Shown here: positions 8,314 through 16,883 of the stretch, one piece after another
Layout of the letters: every line of letters begins with the position of its first letter
How positions within the stretch are numbered: the stretch's first letter is position 1
Source of the DNA: Lewinella sp041392765
Lineage (GTDB): Bacteria > Bacteroidota > Bacteroidia > Chitinophagales > Saprospiraceae
Length of the DNA stretch: 64,000 nucleotides
Assembly (NCBI GenBank): GCA_041392765.1
Contig: JAWKLL010000017.1
Coordinates: 47,336-111,335, forward strand
Direction: 5' to 3'
The notes under the pieces: model-generated
What the model was told of the DNA's origin: nothing
What the model saw: the letters and a program-made list of their open reading frames with translations, nothing else
Databases searched by the model: none
Made by a program: the position numbers and the translations under genes

Positions 8314-9094
8314 CTAGGCAATCAGTGCAATGCCTGCAATCACGAAGCAATATATAGCAAAATATTTTAACTGGCTATTTTTCACCAACCGTATCATCCA
8401 AGTACAGGCTACAAGACCCGTTGCAAAAGCCGTTGCAAAACCTACCGCCAACAGCAGGGGGTTGGGGATAGCAGATAGATCGCCATCCATCAAATCTTTA
8501 GCCATTTTTCCTAAAATCAGCGGCACTACCATTAGGAAAGAAAACCTAGCAGCGCGTTCCCTGTCGATGCCGAGCAATACGGAAGTGCTGATAGTAGCAC
8601 CCGAACGGGAGATCTTAAGGCAATATAGCAATGGCTTGGGCTATCCCTATCACCAAGCTATCCCACCAGCCAACAGGTTTGGCAGTGGCTTTGGCACGGT
8701 CGGCAAAAAAGAGTAGTATCCCAGTCACCACCAACATGCAAGCTACGAGGGGTATCTGCCGATTGAAAAGCATATCCAATGCGTCTTCCCAAAGCAAGCC
8801 GACCACCGCAGCCGGGATCATAGAAATCACGATTTTGAGGCTAAACCGAGTGGACTCATTGTCTTTGAAAGCCAGCAAATCTTTCAGGATGATGGCAATA
8901 TCTTTGCGAAATACTACGATGGTACTCAGGGCAGTAGCGGCGTGCAGCACTACCGTCATCATCAAGCTTTCCTCTGCCATACTAGTATCGCCGAGGAAAA
9001 ATTTGGCCAATTCTAAATGGCCGCTGCTGCTGACAGGCAGGAACTCTGTAAGCCCTTGAACGATGCCCAACAGGGCTGCGCGGATTACTTCCAA
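8314..9094 (-). CDS. uppP: Undecaprenyl-diphosphatase UppP (BacA), frameshifted
   Basis: This integral membrane phosphatase recycles undecaprenyl diphosphate to the monophosphate carrier for peptidoglycan synthesis. Seen are the N-terminal GIVQGLTEFLPVSSSGHLEL motif, several membrane helices, and, after a frame change near 8620, the second catalytic motif ISRSGATIS and the helices LLAVGFATAFATGLVACTW and FVIAGIALIA. The indel falls between AIAILP and ISRSGAT. Combined length of about 260 residues fits the family. Confidence 0.93.
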
Positions 9095-9150
9095 GGCCGT
9101 AGGATTATTTTTTGAAAATGGCGTACACCTCCACCGCTAACCCAACAGGA

Positions 9151-9414
9151 TTACGATAGGTCTAGTACCGTGCGGCGAAAGCCATAAATAATGTTTTCAT
9201 CCCAAGTGTTAGGATCTGGCATGTGGCCTCCTCCCATGAGGATCATGCCCAATAGCACCAATGCGAAACCGATACCCATCCAGGTATAAGTGTCGCGGGT
9301 AAAAGTGAAGTTAGCCGGCGTGTCATTCGCAGCAGCAGATCGGTTGGCAGGCTGTGCAGTCTCCTGACGGGTACTGACTACTACTTTCTTTTGGCTTGGC
9401 TTTTTTGTGCTCAT
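9151..9414 (-). CDS. DUF3098 family membrane protein
   Basis: The 87-residue protein has a basic, disordered N-terminus, then FTFTRDTYTWMGIGFALVLLGMILMGGG (one membrane helix with the family motif), then DPNTWDENIIYGFRRTVL, matching DUF3098 of Bacteroidota. Its function is unknown. It commonly sits between ftsX and uppP/truB in this phylum, as it does here, which supports a role near cell-envelope growth (inference). Confidence 0.85.
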   Translation of the reverse strand: MSTKKPSQKKVVVSTRQETAQPANRSAAANDTPANFTFTRDTYTWMGIGFALVLLGMILMGGGHMPDPNTWDENIIYGFRRTVLDLS

Positions 9415-9460
9415 CTTAAAAAATATGATTGGAAGAACAAAGGGATAAGAAAAAAATAGA

Positions 9461-9544
9461 TTCAGAATTTATCAAAGACAATCGGATGAATAAGCGGTTC
9501 ATTTAAAGCGTTTTATTCGATTTCTTTGACTAGAAAATTCTGAA
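9461..9544. repeat. 84-base imperfect inverted repeat in the DUF3098-ftsX gap
   Basis: TTCAGAATTT..CAAAGA..AATCG on the left (9461-9484) pairs with CGATT.CTTTG......AAATTCTGAA on the right (9518-9544) around an AT-rich loop. It contains TTCTTTGAC, resembling but not matching the MITE end. It may be a decayed element or an RNA hairpin in the leader of the DUF3098 gene. Confidence 0.4.
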
Positions 9545-9646
9545 TTTACTTTTTTCCCCATACAAAGGTATAATTTTATAGGCAGTTCCGAAGCGAAGGC
9601 TTCATTCTTTTTCCACCTCAAAAGCGTATGTTATCGGACTGAGCTG

Positions 9647-10521
9647 CTATTCGTACAAATCCTCTTCTCTCAACTTCAAATATTTCCGAACGACAAAGTA
9701 AGTACTCAACCAGTTGATACCGATGCCCAATACGACCAATCCTGCAAACAAACTGCCCAAAGCCACGGGATGCCACAACTGCCTGATAGCAGGTAACTGC
9801 ATCCCCAACCACCTTGAAAAACCACTAACAGCCCCACTGCCAGCACGCCACTCCACCAGCCGTTCCAGATGGCTCGACGCGATAGGGGCGGGATATAAAC
9901 TCAACTAGCTCCCACCAATTCCTGTGTTTTGATAAGGAAACGATTGGCATACATGGCTAAACGTATGGTGTTGTGGATGACCGTTATGGCTAATAGTACA
10001 AATAAAAACGCCATCCCCAATAATACCCAGCTCATTGTGCCTGTATTAGCAGCCAGTTGTTCCACCAAGTTTTCCTGATAGTAAACATCTTGGATGGAGG
10101 CATCACTCACTAGCACTTCTCTAATGGCTGCAAGGCTATCTGTGTGCAGGTACGTTGCGTGTACATGAAAGGTAAAGACATCGTACAACGGATTAGGCAT
10201 ATCCAAGCACAGCGAATCTTCGCCAATTTCTTGGCTCATCTCTTTCAATGCCACCTCCTTAGGCGTGAAACTAACAGAACCGGGTAACGTAAACCCTGCT
10301 TGTGATAATTTGACCTTGAGGGCTTTCCTATCGGCCTCTTCCACTTCCGGCACTAATTCCACAATAATATCGACTTGTTCTTTGAGCAAACGGGTGAGCT
10401 GCCTGCTTTGTAACAGCAACAGACCTAAAAAACCCAACAAAAAAAGGACAGCCGCCACGCTGACGATGGTATATAAATATCGAGGCTTCTGCTTAGCGGG
10501 TATCATGTACCATGATTCCAT
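9647..10521 (-). CDS. ftsX: Cell-division protein FtsX, frameshifted near its C-terminus
   Basis: FtsX is the membrane half of the FtsEX complex that couples divisome state to peptidoglycan hydrolases. The first frame shows an N-terminal span (YLYTIVSVAAVLFLLGFLGL), an extracytoplasmic domain (about residues 40-160) and a second span followed by ITVIHNTIRLAMYANRFLIK and TQELVGA, the family signature. The C-terminal spans (AIWNGWWSGVLAVGLLVV; LFAGLVVLGIGINWLSTYF; VRKYLKLREEDLYE) lie in other frames. At least two indels occur between 9790 and 9905. The locus is otherwise complete, so error is likelier than decay. Confidence 0.9.
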
Positions 10522-10935
10522 GAGGCGAAGCTACAAAAAACAACCATTTGCACCTACATATCGGTGCAAATGGCGATGGTTAGTTTCGTTTCTCTATGTC
10601 CTTTGGGATATAATTTGAAACGATGTTACAATTTGGGTAGTGCCTGTTCCAAAAATCGCATAACCAGAGCGCATTTCTAAAGGAACAATCACACTTTTGC
10701 AAAAATAATTCAAAAACGCAATCCTTCCCACTTTTGAATTCTATTTAGTATAATTTTAACGAATATGTCGGCAACATTGCTGCTTGCTCATCGGCTTTAT
10801 GACAAACGCCCCTACCCTATCCGTCGCTCATTACAAGTGTATTTATAAGGAATATCACCCACATTTCCGACTCCAATAGCTATCGGGATCGCATTAATAG
10901 CAGAATTTTGAGTCACCATCGGGCATCAGCCCCAC

Positions 10936-11200
10936 CTTTCGGATGCCTTTCGTGCTTTTCTTAGGTTACCCACACACCACACCACCTTTCGTGCTTTTCG
11001 TGCCTTTCGTGGTTAAAACCACCCTTTCGTGCCTTTCGTGCCTTTCGTGGTAGAATTTCGTGCTTTTCAGTAGTTACCCACACACATGCCCCGTCCACAC
11101 CCACGCGGCATGAACTTTCGTGCTTTTCGTGCCTTTCGTGGTTAAAACTATTTGTCCCTTGCCGCCCGCACCACCCTGTCCGTGCCTTTCGTGGTTACCC
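10936..11200. repeat. Irregular array of CTTTCGTGCTTTTCGTGCC-type units
   Basis: Variants of TTTCGTGCTTTTCGTGCCTT followed by TCGTGGTTA recur at least five times with unequal lengths and spacings and short unrelated inserts. The unit resembles dispersed intergenic repeats I recall from other bacteria. Spacers are neither constant nor unique-length, so this is not a CRISPR array. The enclosing gap 10522-11352 (830 bases) contains no convincing gene. Confidence 0.6.
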
Positions 11201-11212
11201 ACCACCTTCAGG

Positions 11213-11290
11213 ATCAAACGGGCAAAGCCCATCAAACCACATCGAAACAATATCAAACAATCAAACGGGCAAAGCCCATCAAACCACATC
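11213..11290. repeat. Two exact 31 bp direct repeats with an internal GGGCAAAGCCC palindrome
   Basis: The same 31 bases, starting ATCAAACGGGCAAAGCCC and ending AACCACATC, occur at 11213-11243 and 11260-11290. The centre is an inverted repeat. A further partial AAACCACATC unit follows at 11291-11300, then C/T-rich low-complexity sequence up to the stop of the next gene at 11353. Confidence 0.7.
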
Positions 11291-11352
11291 AAACCACATC
11301 CAACCTTTCCCACCTATAGCACCTATACACCTATACACATATACAACCTTTA

Positions 11353-12842
11353 CTACATTTCCCCCATTCCCCCACTCCCCCATCTACCCGTGCGCAGCAA
11401 CCCCGAACGCCCCCTTACATCCACGGGATAGACACCCGTGGTGTCTTCTAAAGGCAGTTGTTGTATAAAAAAATCAGGCATCGTATCAACGGGAAATAGA
11501 TACCCCTCTCTATGCAAATAGAGCGGTAGTGGCTGGCAAGCAGGGTCTTTGAAATCGTATCCAATCGCCGCTGGCGGTGCAGGCAAAGCAGTCAACAATC
11601 GCTGTGGCCAATTGCGTTGCAACTCTATATAAGGATACACTTGTACCCAAAAAAACAACATAGTCAGGACACCCGCTAGGGTAATCCCCCCCAACACATA
11701 GTCTCGCCTTACCCCGTACAACCCAATCACCGCTAAAAAACTAAACATCCAATACCCCGCCGTAGCTCCTAATACCGCCCGATACCCCTCTGCTTGAAAA
11801 GTCACATACCCCCCTATCAGCACTAATATTGCGGCCATAAAAACCGATACAAGGTGCAGCACCTGAACCGTTTTCACCCAGTCGCGCCATGGATAGCCTC
11901 CCTGCTTGAAATAGTGATCTAACTGACGCGCACTTAGAAAAATCAACACAAAAGAAAATAACAAGGACTGCATCAACCACCCTGCCAGCAATGCCACCGC
12001 CAGCAAACGCGCTTGCTCTTCGCCCTTTTTCCACTTGTACACCAAATCGCGAAAGCCAGCCACCGTAAACCCCAAAAAAGGCAGCAATCCCAAAAAACTC
12101 AACAACGTAAACCGGAGATACGCCCCCGACCAAGGGTGGAAATAAAACCAAGTCGCTTCCTTTTCTGGTGAAGGGGTATCCAACCACCACCACGCCAAAG
12201 GATAACACAACAAAGGTAATACCACAGTCCACCAACGCAAATGCCCCACATCAACTGCTGAGCGTAGCTGTAAGAAATAATACCCCACTACCAGCAGCAA
12301 AGCCGTTCCCACAGCAGCCCAACCTCCTAAAAACCAGCTAACAAGCCCGTCAGCAACAACCAGCCCATAGCCGATGAACCCGGCTTTTTCATGTAATGGA
12401 GCAACGACAACCAGAAAGTCAGTTCCGCCCCCATGCGCCAGATGTCTAACGAGGCTTCCTTAGCCAATACCGCAGGTAAAAACGCTGCCCCTAAAAACAG
12501 CGAAGTCGTACGTACCGCATCCGCCCCAAACAACGCACGTCCGCGCCAAATCCACATCCCCCAACCAAGTAAGAATAACAATACCCCCGGCAACCGATAC
12601 GCCAGCAACCAATAATCCGATGTCAATGGAATATTGCCCAACACCCACGGTGCTAATAAACCCGTAGGTGCTTTCCATAGTGCCGATTGCTGCATCAACA
12701 GTGCTTCGCCTCCTGGCCATATCGTGACATAATCCAACCCCGTCAACAGTTGTGCCAGCGTCAGAAAACCAACCGCCATCATAAAAAATCGATACCGGGA
12801 TGAAATAGGCTGATTTGTGTCGATAGACTTGTTTTTTTGCAT
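11353..12842 (-). CDS. GT-C-like integral membrane glycosyltransferase (ArnT/PMT-like), frameshifted
   Basis: Two consecutive frames (12327-12842 and 11353-12312) join into about 495 residues with some ten membrane helices. The N-terminal part has a loop after the first span (LDYVTIWPGGEALLMQQSALW) and YRLPGVLLFLLG followed by AKEASLDIWRMGAELTFW, positions that resemble the extracellular-loop acidic residue and helix pattern of ArnT/PMT family GT-C transferases, which use polyprenyl-phosphate sugars. A hydrophilic C-terminal domain follows the last span. The frame changes around 12313-12345. The fold class is inferred from topology; the substrate is unknown. Confidence 0.6.
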
Positions 12843-12931
12843 GATTGTCTGTAAATTACACTTTCATTTTCAAAAGCAAAAATGAGGATTCTTTCAAGCA
12901 AACTTGCTAATTTTACAAAAAAACTATCGCT

Positions 12932-13903
12932 ATGCTTCGTATAACATACTTTTCGCTCCTCCTTATCTCTATCTTTGGTTGTCAATCTACCCAAGAAACA
13001 GCTACTACAACGGCATCTCCTTTCACCGTACTGACCGATGAAAACCCCGCTTGGCAAACCCAACAACTCCGACTGCTTCCCATCGTAGCAACACCCGAGT
13101 ATATCCACGCACAGGAAGGCGCGCAGACCCTCAAAACATTGGGTGAAATGCTGGAACAAGAGCGTTTCCGCGTCACCGAAAAAAAACCTTATGGCCGTTT
13201 CGACGACAATGGAGCCGTCAACCAACTGACCGTACAAAATAAAACCGATGAAGCCGTCTTCCTCATGGCGGGAGACGTTGTACAAGGCGGCAACCAAGAC
13301 CGCGTAGTCGGTGAAGACCAAATTATTGCAGCCCGCAGTATTCAGGACATCGAAGTATTCTGCGTAGAACACGGCCGCTGGACATGGAACGGGCAACACG
13401 ACAAATACGAATCCGACGATAAAATTTTCGCGTTCAGAGGGTATTACAATGTAGCTTCTTCGCGCATACGCAAAGCCGTAGCGGCTCGCAACCAAGAGCG
13501 TGTATGGGAAGAAGTCGCTTCCGTTACCTCCCATTACGGTGTCGCATCGCCCACAGAAGCGTATGCAGGGCTAGAAGACAATGACGAATTTGTCAACCAG
13601 CGAGCCACCTACCAGCGTTTCTTCAGCGGCAAATTGACCGAGGACACCCCTATTGTAGGCTTCGTAGCTATCAGTGGCAACCAGCTATTGGGAGCCGATG
13701 TCTTTGGGCATCCCCAACTGCTGCAACGCAAGTTCGATGCCCTCATCAACGGCTATATCATTGATGCCCTCACCATCGGCAACCACCAAGCACTACCCGA
13801 AGAAAAGCTACAATCATTCATCCAACAACTACAAAGTGAACTACAACAAGGTGGATACCGCCACAACGGCACCATGATTCACACCAGCGTATTAGCACAC
13901 TAA
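12932..13903 (+). CDS. ARPP-1 (DUF6569) family lipoprotein
   Basis: The 323-residue product has a lipoprotein signal (MLRITYFSLLLISIFGC, lipobox IFGC with Cys17). The mature part contains LTVQNKTDEAVFLMAGDVV, GGNQDRVVGEDQII, IEVFCVEHGRW and a C-terminal VGFVAISGNQLLGADVFG, which match the ARG and Rhodanese-Phosphatase-associated (ARPP-1) domain. The biochemical role of this family is not established. The gene is divergent from the GT-C protein with about 90 bases between starts. Confidence 0.8.
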   Translation: MLRITYFSLLLISIFGCQSTQETATTTASPFTVLTDENPAWQTQQLRLLPIVATPEYIHAQEGAQTLKTLGEMLEQERFRVTEKKPYGRFDDNGAVNQLTVQNKTDEAVFLMAGDVVQGGNQDRVVGEDQIIAARSIQDIEVFCVEHGRWTWNGQHDKYESDDKIFAFRGYYNVASSRIRKAVAARNQERVWEEVASVTSHYGVASPTEAYAGLEDNDEFVNQRATYQRFFSGKLTEDTPIVGFVAISGNQLLGADVFGHPQLLQRKFDALINGYIIDALTIGNHQALPEEKLQSFIQQLQSELQQGGYRHNGTMIHTSVLAH

Positions 13904-13931
13904 TCTTACCTAGATTATTTTTTTCTATTAG

Positions 13932-14060
13932 GGCGCACCCCGCCATCCAACAATGTGTCCCAAACCGACATATCTGGCGGGGGTCAGGTGCTTCCGAAGC
14001 TTCGCTATTCGCTCGTCCTCCCTCCGGTCGGGAGAAACCCCTCCAGCCCCTTTGCGCGGT
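13932..14060. repeat. GC-rich intergenic element sharing a 13-mer with the MITE
   Basis: This stretch is GC-rich compared with the AT-rich island that follows, has several short palindromes (for example CTTCCGAAGCTTCG, and CTCCCTCCGGTCGGGAG) and contains the reverse complement of GAGCGAATAGCGA at 14002-14014, a 13-mer present in both MITE copies (129-141 and 50259-50271). It looks like a fragment of a related dispersed repeat. No gene is seen in 13904-14358. Confidence 0.4.
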
Positions 14061-14223
14061 TGTAGTTCATTCATCTATTGGAGAGTAGGTGTATTTGGAA
14101 TAAAAGGTAAGGCTAATATTCGTTTTGTATAGACATACCGCTTAAAAGCACGTTGAAAAAAGGTGTGTAAGGCAGGCTGTATGATTGACTATTCTTACAT
14201 CTTTCAAAAAAATCACAATCTTT

Positions 14224-14254
14224 TTGTATTTACAAACTTAGTTATTTATCTTTG
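14224..14254 (+). promoter_or_regulatory. Promoter of the Hsp70/kinase/TerB island
   Basis: TTG at 14224-14226 and TATCTTTG at 14247-14254 are separated by exactly 20 bases, a full match to the Bacteroidota consensus. It lies at the abrupt left edge of the AT-rich region, about 100 bases before the first ATG. No other well-formed promoter is obvious between here and 24141, and several genes overlap or are spaced by under 12 bases, consistent with one transcript. Confidence 0.7.
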
Positions 14255-14358
14255 CATAGTGTTGTTTTACATGATAATCAAGCTAAAAATCTCAAATTTT
14301 CAAACCCATTTTCAACTATCTCGAGAAACCATGTAAGGTATATTAAATTAAGATGTAA

Positions 14359-15920
14359 ATGAAACTGATTCAAGACAACCCATATAGAATTGCGGGCATT
14401 CTTGCTAACTCCTCTGAAAGAGACCTTCAAAGGCAGAAAAGTAAAATTACCAAGTACGCAAATATTGGCAAACAAGTTGATTCTGAATTCGATTTCCCAT
14501 TTTGGAAATGTTGACCGTTCAGAAAGTTCAATCACAAAAAGCTTTTTCAGGAATAGAGCAGAATCAAGACAAGGTAAGTCATTCATTGTTTTGGTTTCTA
14601 AAAGTCAACACATTTGATGAAACTGCAATTAACTACCTAATAAATGGAGACAAAGAGAAAGCAGTTGAAATATGGGATAAAGTAACCAATGGAAAAGAAG
14701 TAACCTCAAAAACTTCTCTTGCTTTAATAATATTGGCACACTAAAGTTGCTTGGTGATTCCAAAGATGAAATAAAAGAAGGACTTGAAGCGAAAATCAAA
14801 TTAATTGAATCACCAAATTTTGCTGACTTTGTGCATACAGTAGCCGACCAAAACATATACAATTGACAATCAAAAGCAAACTGAAAAGTTTGTAGATGAC
14901 ATTCTTAAACAGTTTAAAGGAAAGTATTCTAGTGCAGACACTTTGAATCTATTTAGTAATTGTAATGGAACTACACAAAAATATTTGTCTCAAAAATTCA
15001 CCGAAGAACCGCTACACAAAATTGAAAGCCAAATTGAAACTTGTAAAAAGAAACGCAAGGCAAACAAAGGTAACGCTTATGAATTTGGTCTAAAACTATA
15101 TACGAATACAAAAGACGATTTAATATTACTAAAATCTATACTTAGCACAAACGATTTAAAATATAAAGCACTCGCTGACCAATTAGCAAATGAAATAATG
15201 CAATGTGGAATTGATTATTTCAATGAAAGTCAAGAAAATAATTCTCGTGACAATTATCTTGAATCATCTCAAAAGCTAACAAAATTAGCCGACCTCAATT
15301 GCTATTGGAAAAATGGTAAAAGACCGAGCAAAAGATAGCCTTGCAACTCTTGAAGATATGAAAGACCGAGAGATAAATAAGGCTATTGCAATATTGAATT
15401 CAATTAAAGAAGCCTATAATACTGCCTGTAAACAAATTGATGCTGAAGTTGAGAAACTTCAATACCACGAGTTTGGTGGAATACGTTTGCCTAGAACAGA
15501 CGTTTCTATCAATTGGAGCAAAGTCGAAAAAATGAAGGCAAGCTGTTTGAATTGGGATAAAGTCATTGAAGTTGTTAGTGATGGAATAAGTTTGAATGAC
15601 GTTGAAGTAATACAACGTTGCTCAAACCAAAGCAAGGTTTCTGAATATAAAAATCTAGTTGATTTTCTGATTGGTAAATTAGGCTTTGCTCAAACGAACA
15701 GGATAAAGTATTTGGCTTATTGGATTAAAAATGACACCCTTTGCCAGTGCCCAACTTACAGCTAAGTCATTGCCATCTTGGGCTAAATGGGCAGGCGGCA
15801 TTGCTGTCTTTTTACTTCTTGTAGGTTTGATTTGGAGGTGAAGAAGGATTGGAAGTTATCTTTAGCATTGCCGGTATCCTAGGGGTGCTATTTTTTATTG
15901 GATGTTTAAAAAGCATATAA
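14359..15920 (+). CDS. J-domain-like, C-terminally membrane-anchored co-chaperone candidate, frameshifted
   Basis: Pieces in several frames join into one protein of about 520 residues. The N-terminus MKLIQDNPYRIAGILANSS followed by ERDLQRQKSKITKYANIGK resembles the first helices of a J domain, as in a Bacteroidota family I recall beginning DNPYRILG; the HPD tripeptide that activates Hsp70 ATPase is absent. A helical-repeat middle follows (LFWFLKVNTFDETAINYL, INGDKEKAVEIWDKV, a TPR-like pattern), and the C-terminus carries two membrane segments (GGIAVFLLLVGLIW; SIAGILGVLFFIG). Frame changes occur near 14508, 14722, 14855, 15310 and 15740-15840. It is the first gene of the island operon. The link to Hsp70 is inferred from context. 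Confidence 0.6.
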
Positions 15921-15930
15921 AATTTTAAAA

Positions 15931-16872
15931 ATGAATAAAATAATACTAATGGTAGCCGTGTTAGGCTCTTCAAATCTCTTTGCTCAAACGCAATCAGATA
16001 GTCTGTTGATTAAACAAATTCCAGCTATTCAAAAAAACATTGAAAAGCAAAAGGAAGAAATTGAAGGTTTAACATCAAAAGTAAATAGTCAACAAACGAC
16101 TATAAACCAGCAACGAATTTCAATCAACGATTTGAACAGTAAAACCGTCACACTTGAAAATACGGTTGACAGTTTAAGTAGCCTTATCGAAACAAACCGA
16201 AGCAACATCAATACAATTGCAGACGATTTAGGCACTAAAATTCAAGAAACAGGACAACAAGCAGAGACCAGAATTTCTGAATTGGGTGGTGACGTTGAGA
16301 AAAACCGATTGTATTGGATTATTGCCACGTTAGTAACGTTACTTCTCGGTGCATTGATGTATTTGTTCTTGGGTAAGCGGATAAAGTCAAGTCAAACTGA
16401 TGTAGAAACGCAAATCAGAAATACCAAAAAATCATTGGAAGAAGAAAGTCTAAAGCTTGATAACAAACTTATTGAAGTTCTTGAAACCCAATTGAAAGTT
16501 CAACAAGAAGAATCTAAAAGCCAACTAATTTCGACAAACGAAAAAGCAGACCATTCACTTGCGCTAAAAGTAGCTGATGAAATTGTAAGGATGCAAAAGA
16601 ACATTTCAAGAATGGATGCAGATATAAAAGGTCTAAAACCATTGGAAAAGGGAATTGAGCGTATTCAGGCAAATTTCGCAGCCAATGGTTATGAAATGGT
16701 TAATTTGCTGAATAATGAATATGACGAAAGAATGAATATTGATGTTATCAACTTTGTGGAAGATGACACCTTAGAATCAGGCAAAAAAATAATTTCTAAA
16801 ATCATAAAACCGCAGGTAAACTTTAATGGCATCTTGATTCAAAGAGCACAGGTTGAAGTTTCTCAAAATTAA
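15931..16872 (+). CDS. Membrane-anchored coiled-coil protein with GrpE-like C-terminal segment
   Basis: The intact 313-residue protein has a signal sequence (residues 1-19), a periplasmic coiled coil (about 25-120, repeated heptads such as IEKQKEEIEGLTSKVNSQQ), one membrane span (127-148, LYWIIATLVTLLLGALMYLF), a second, cytoplasmic coiled coil (about 150-250) and a compact C-terminal piece. That piece (DTLESGKKIISKIIKPQV, then NFNGILIQRAQVEVSQ) resembles the beta-domain ending of GrpE nucleotide exchange factors (..VLRPA.V.VS). It sits between a J-like gene and Hsp70 genes, where a GrpE would be expected. The GrpE link is an inference; the topology is directly visible. Confidence 0.6.
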   Translation: MNKIILMVAVLGSSNLFAQTQSDSLLIKQIPAIQKNIEKQKEEIEGLTSKVNSQQTTINQQRISINDLNSKTVTLENTVDSLSSLIETNRSNINTIADDLGTKIQETGQQAETRISELGGDVEKNRLYWIIATLVTLLLGALMYLFLGKRIKSSQTDVETQIRNTKKSLEEESLKLDNKLIEVLETQLKVQQEESKSQLISTNEKADHSLALKVADEIVRMQKNISRMDADIKGLKPLEKGIERIQANFAANGYEMVNLLNNEYDERMNIDVINFVEDDTLESGKKIISKIIKPQVNFNGILIQRAQVEVSQN

Positions 16873-16883
16873 TTTTTTACAAA

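Noticed and set aside
10936..11200. Repeated units that look CRISPR-like at first sight
   Set aside because: Units vary in length and sequence, spacers are irregular or absent, and no cas gene is near.
12779..13534. 251-residue minus-strand frame
   Set aside because: It is antisense to the clear ARPP-1 lipoprotein; composition is typical of a shadow frame.
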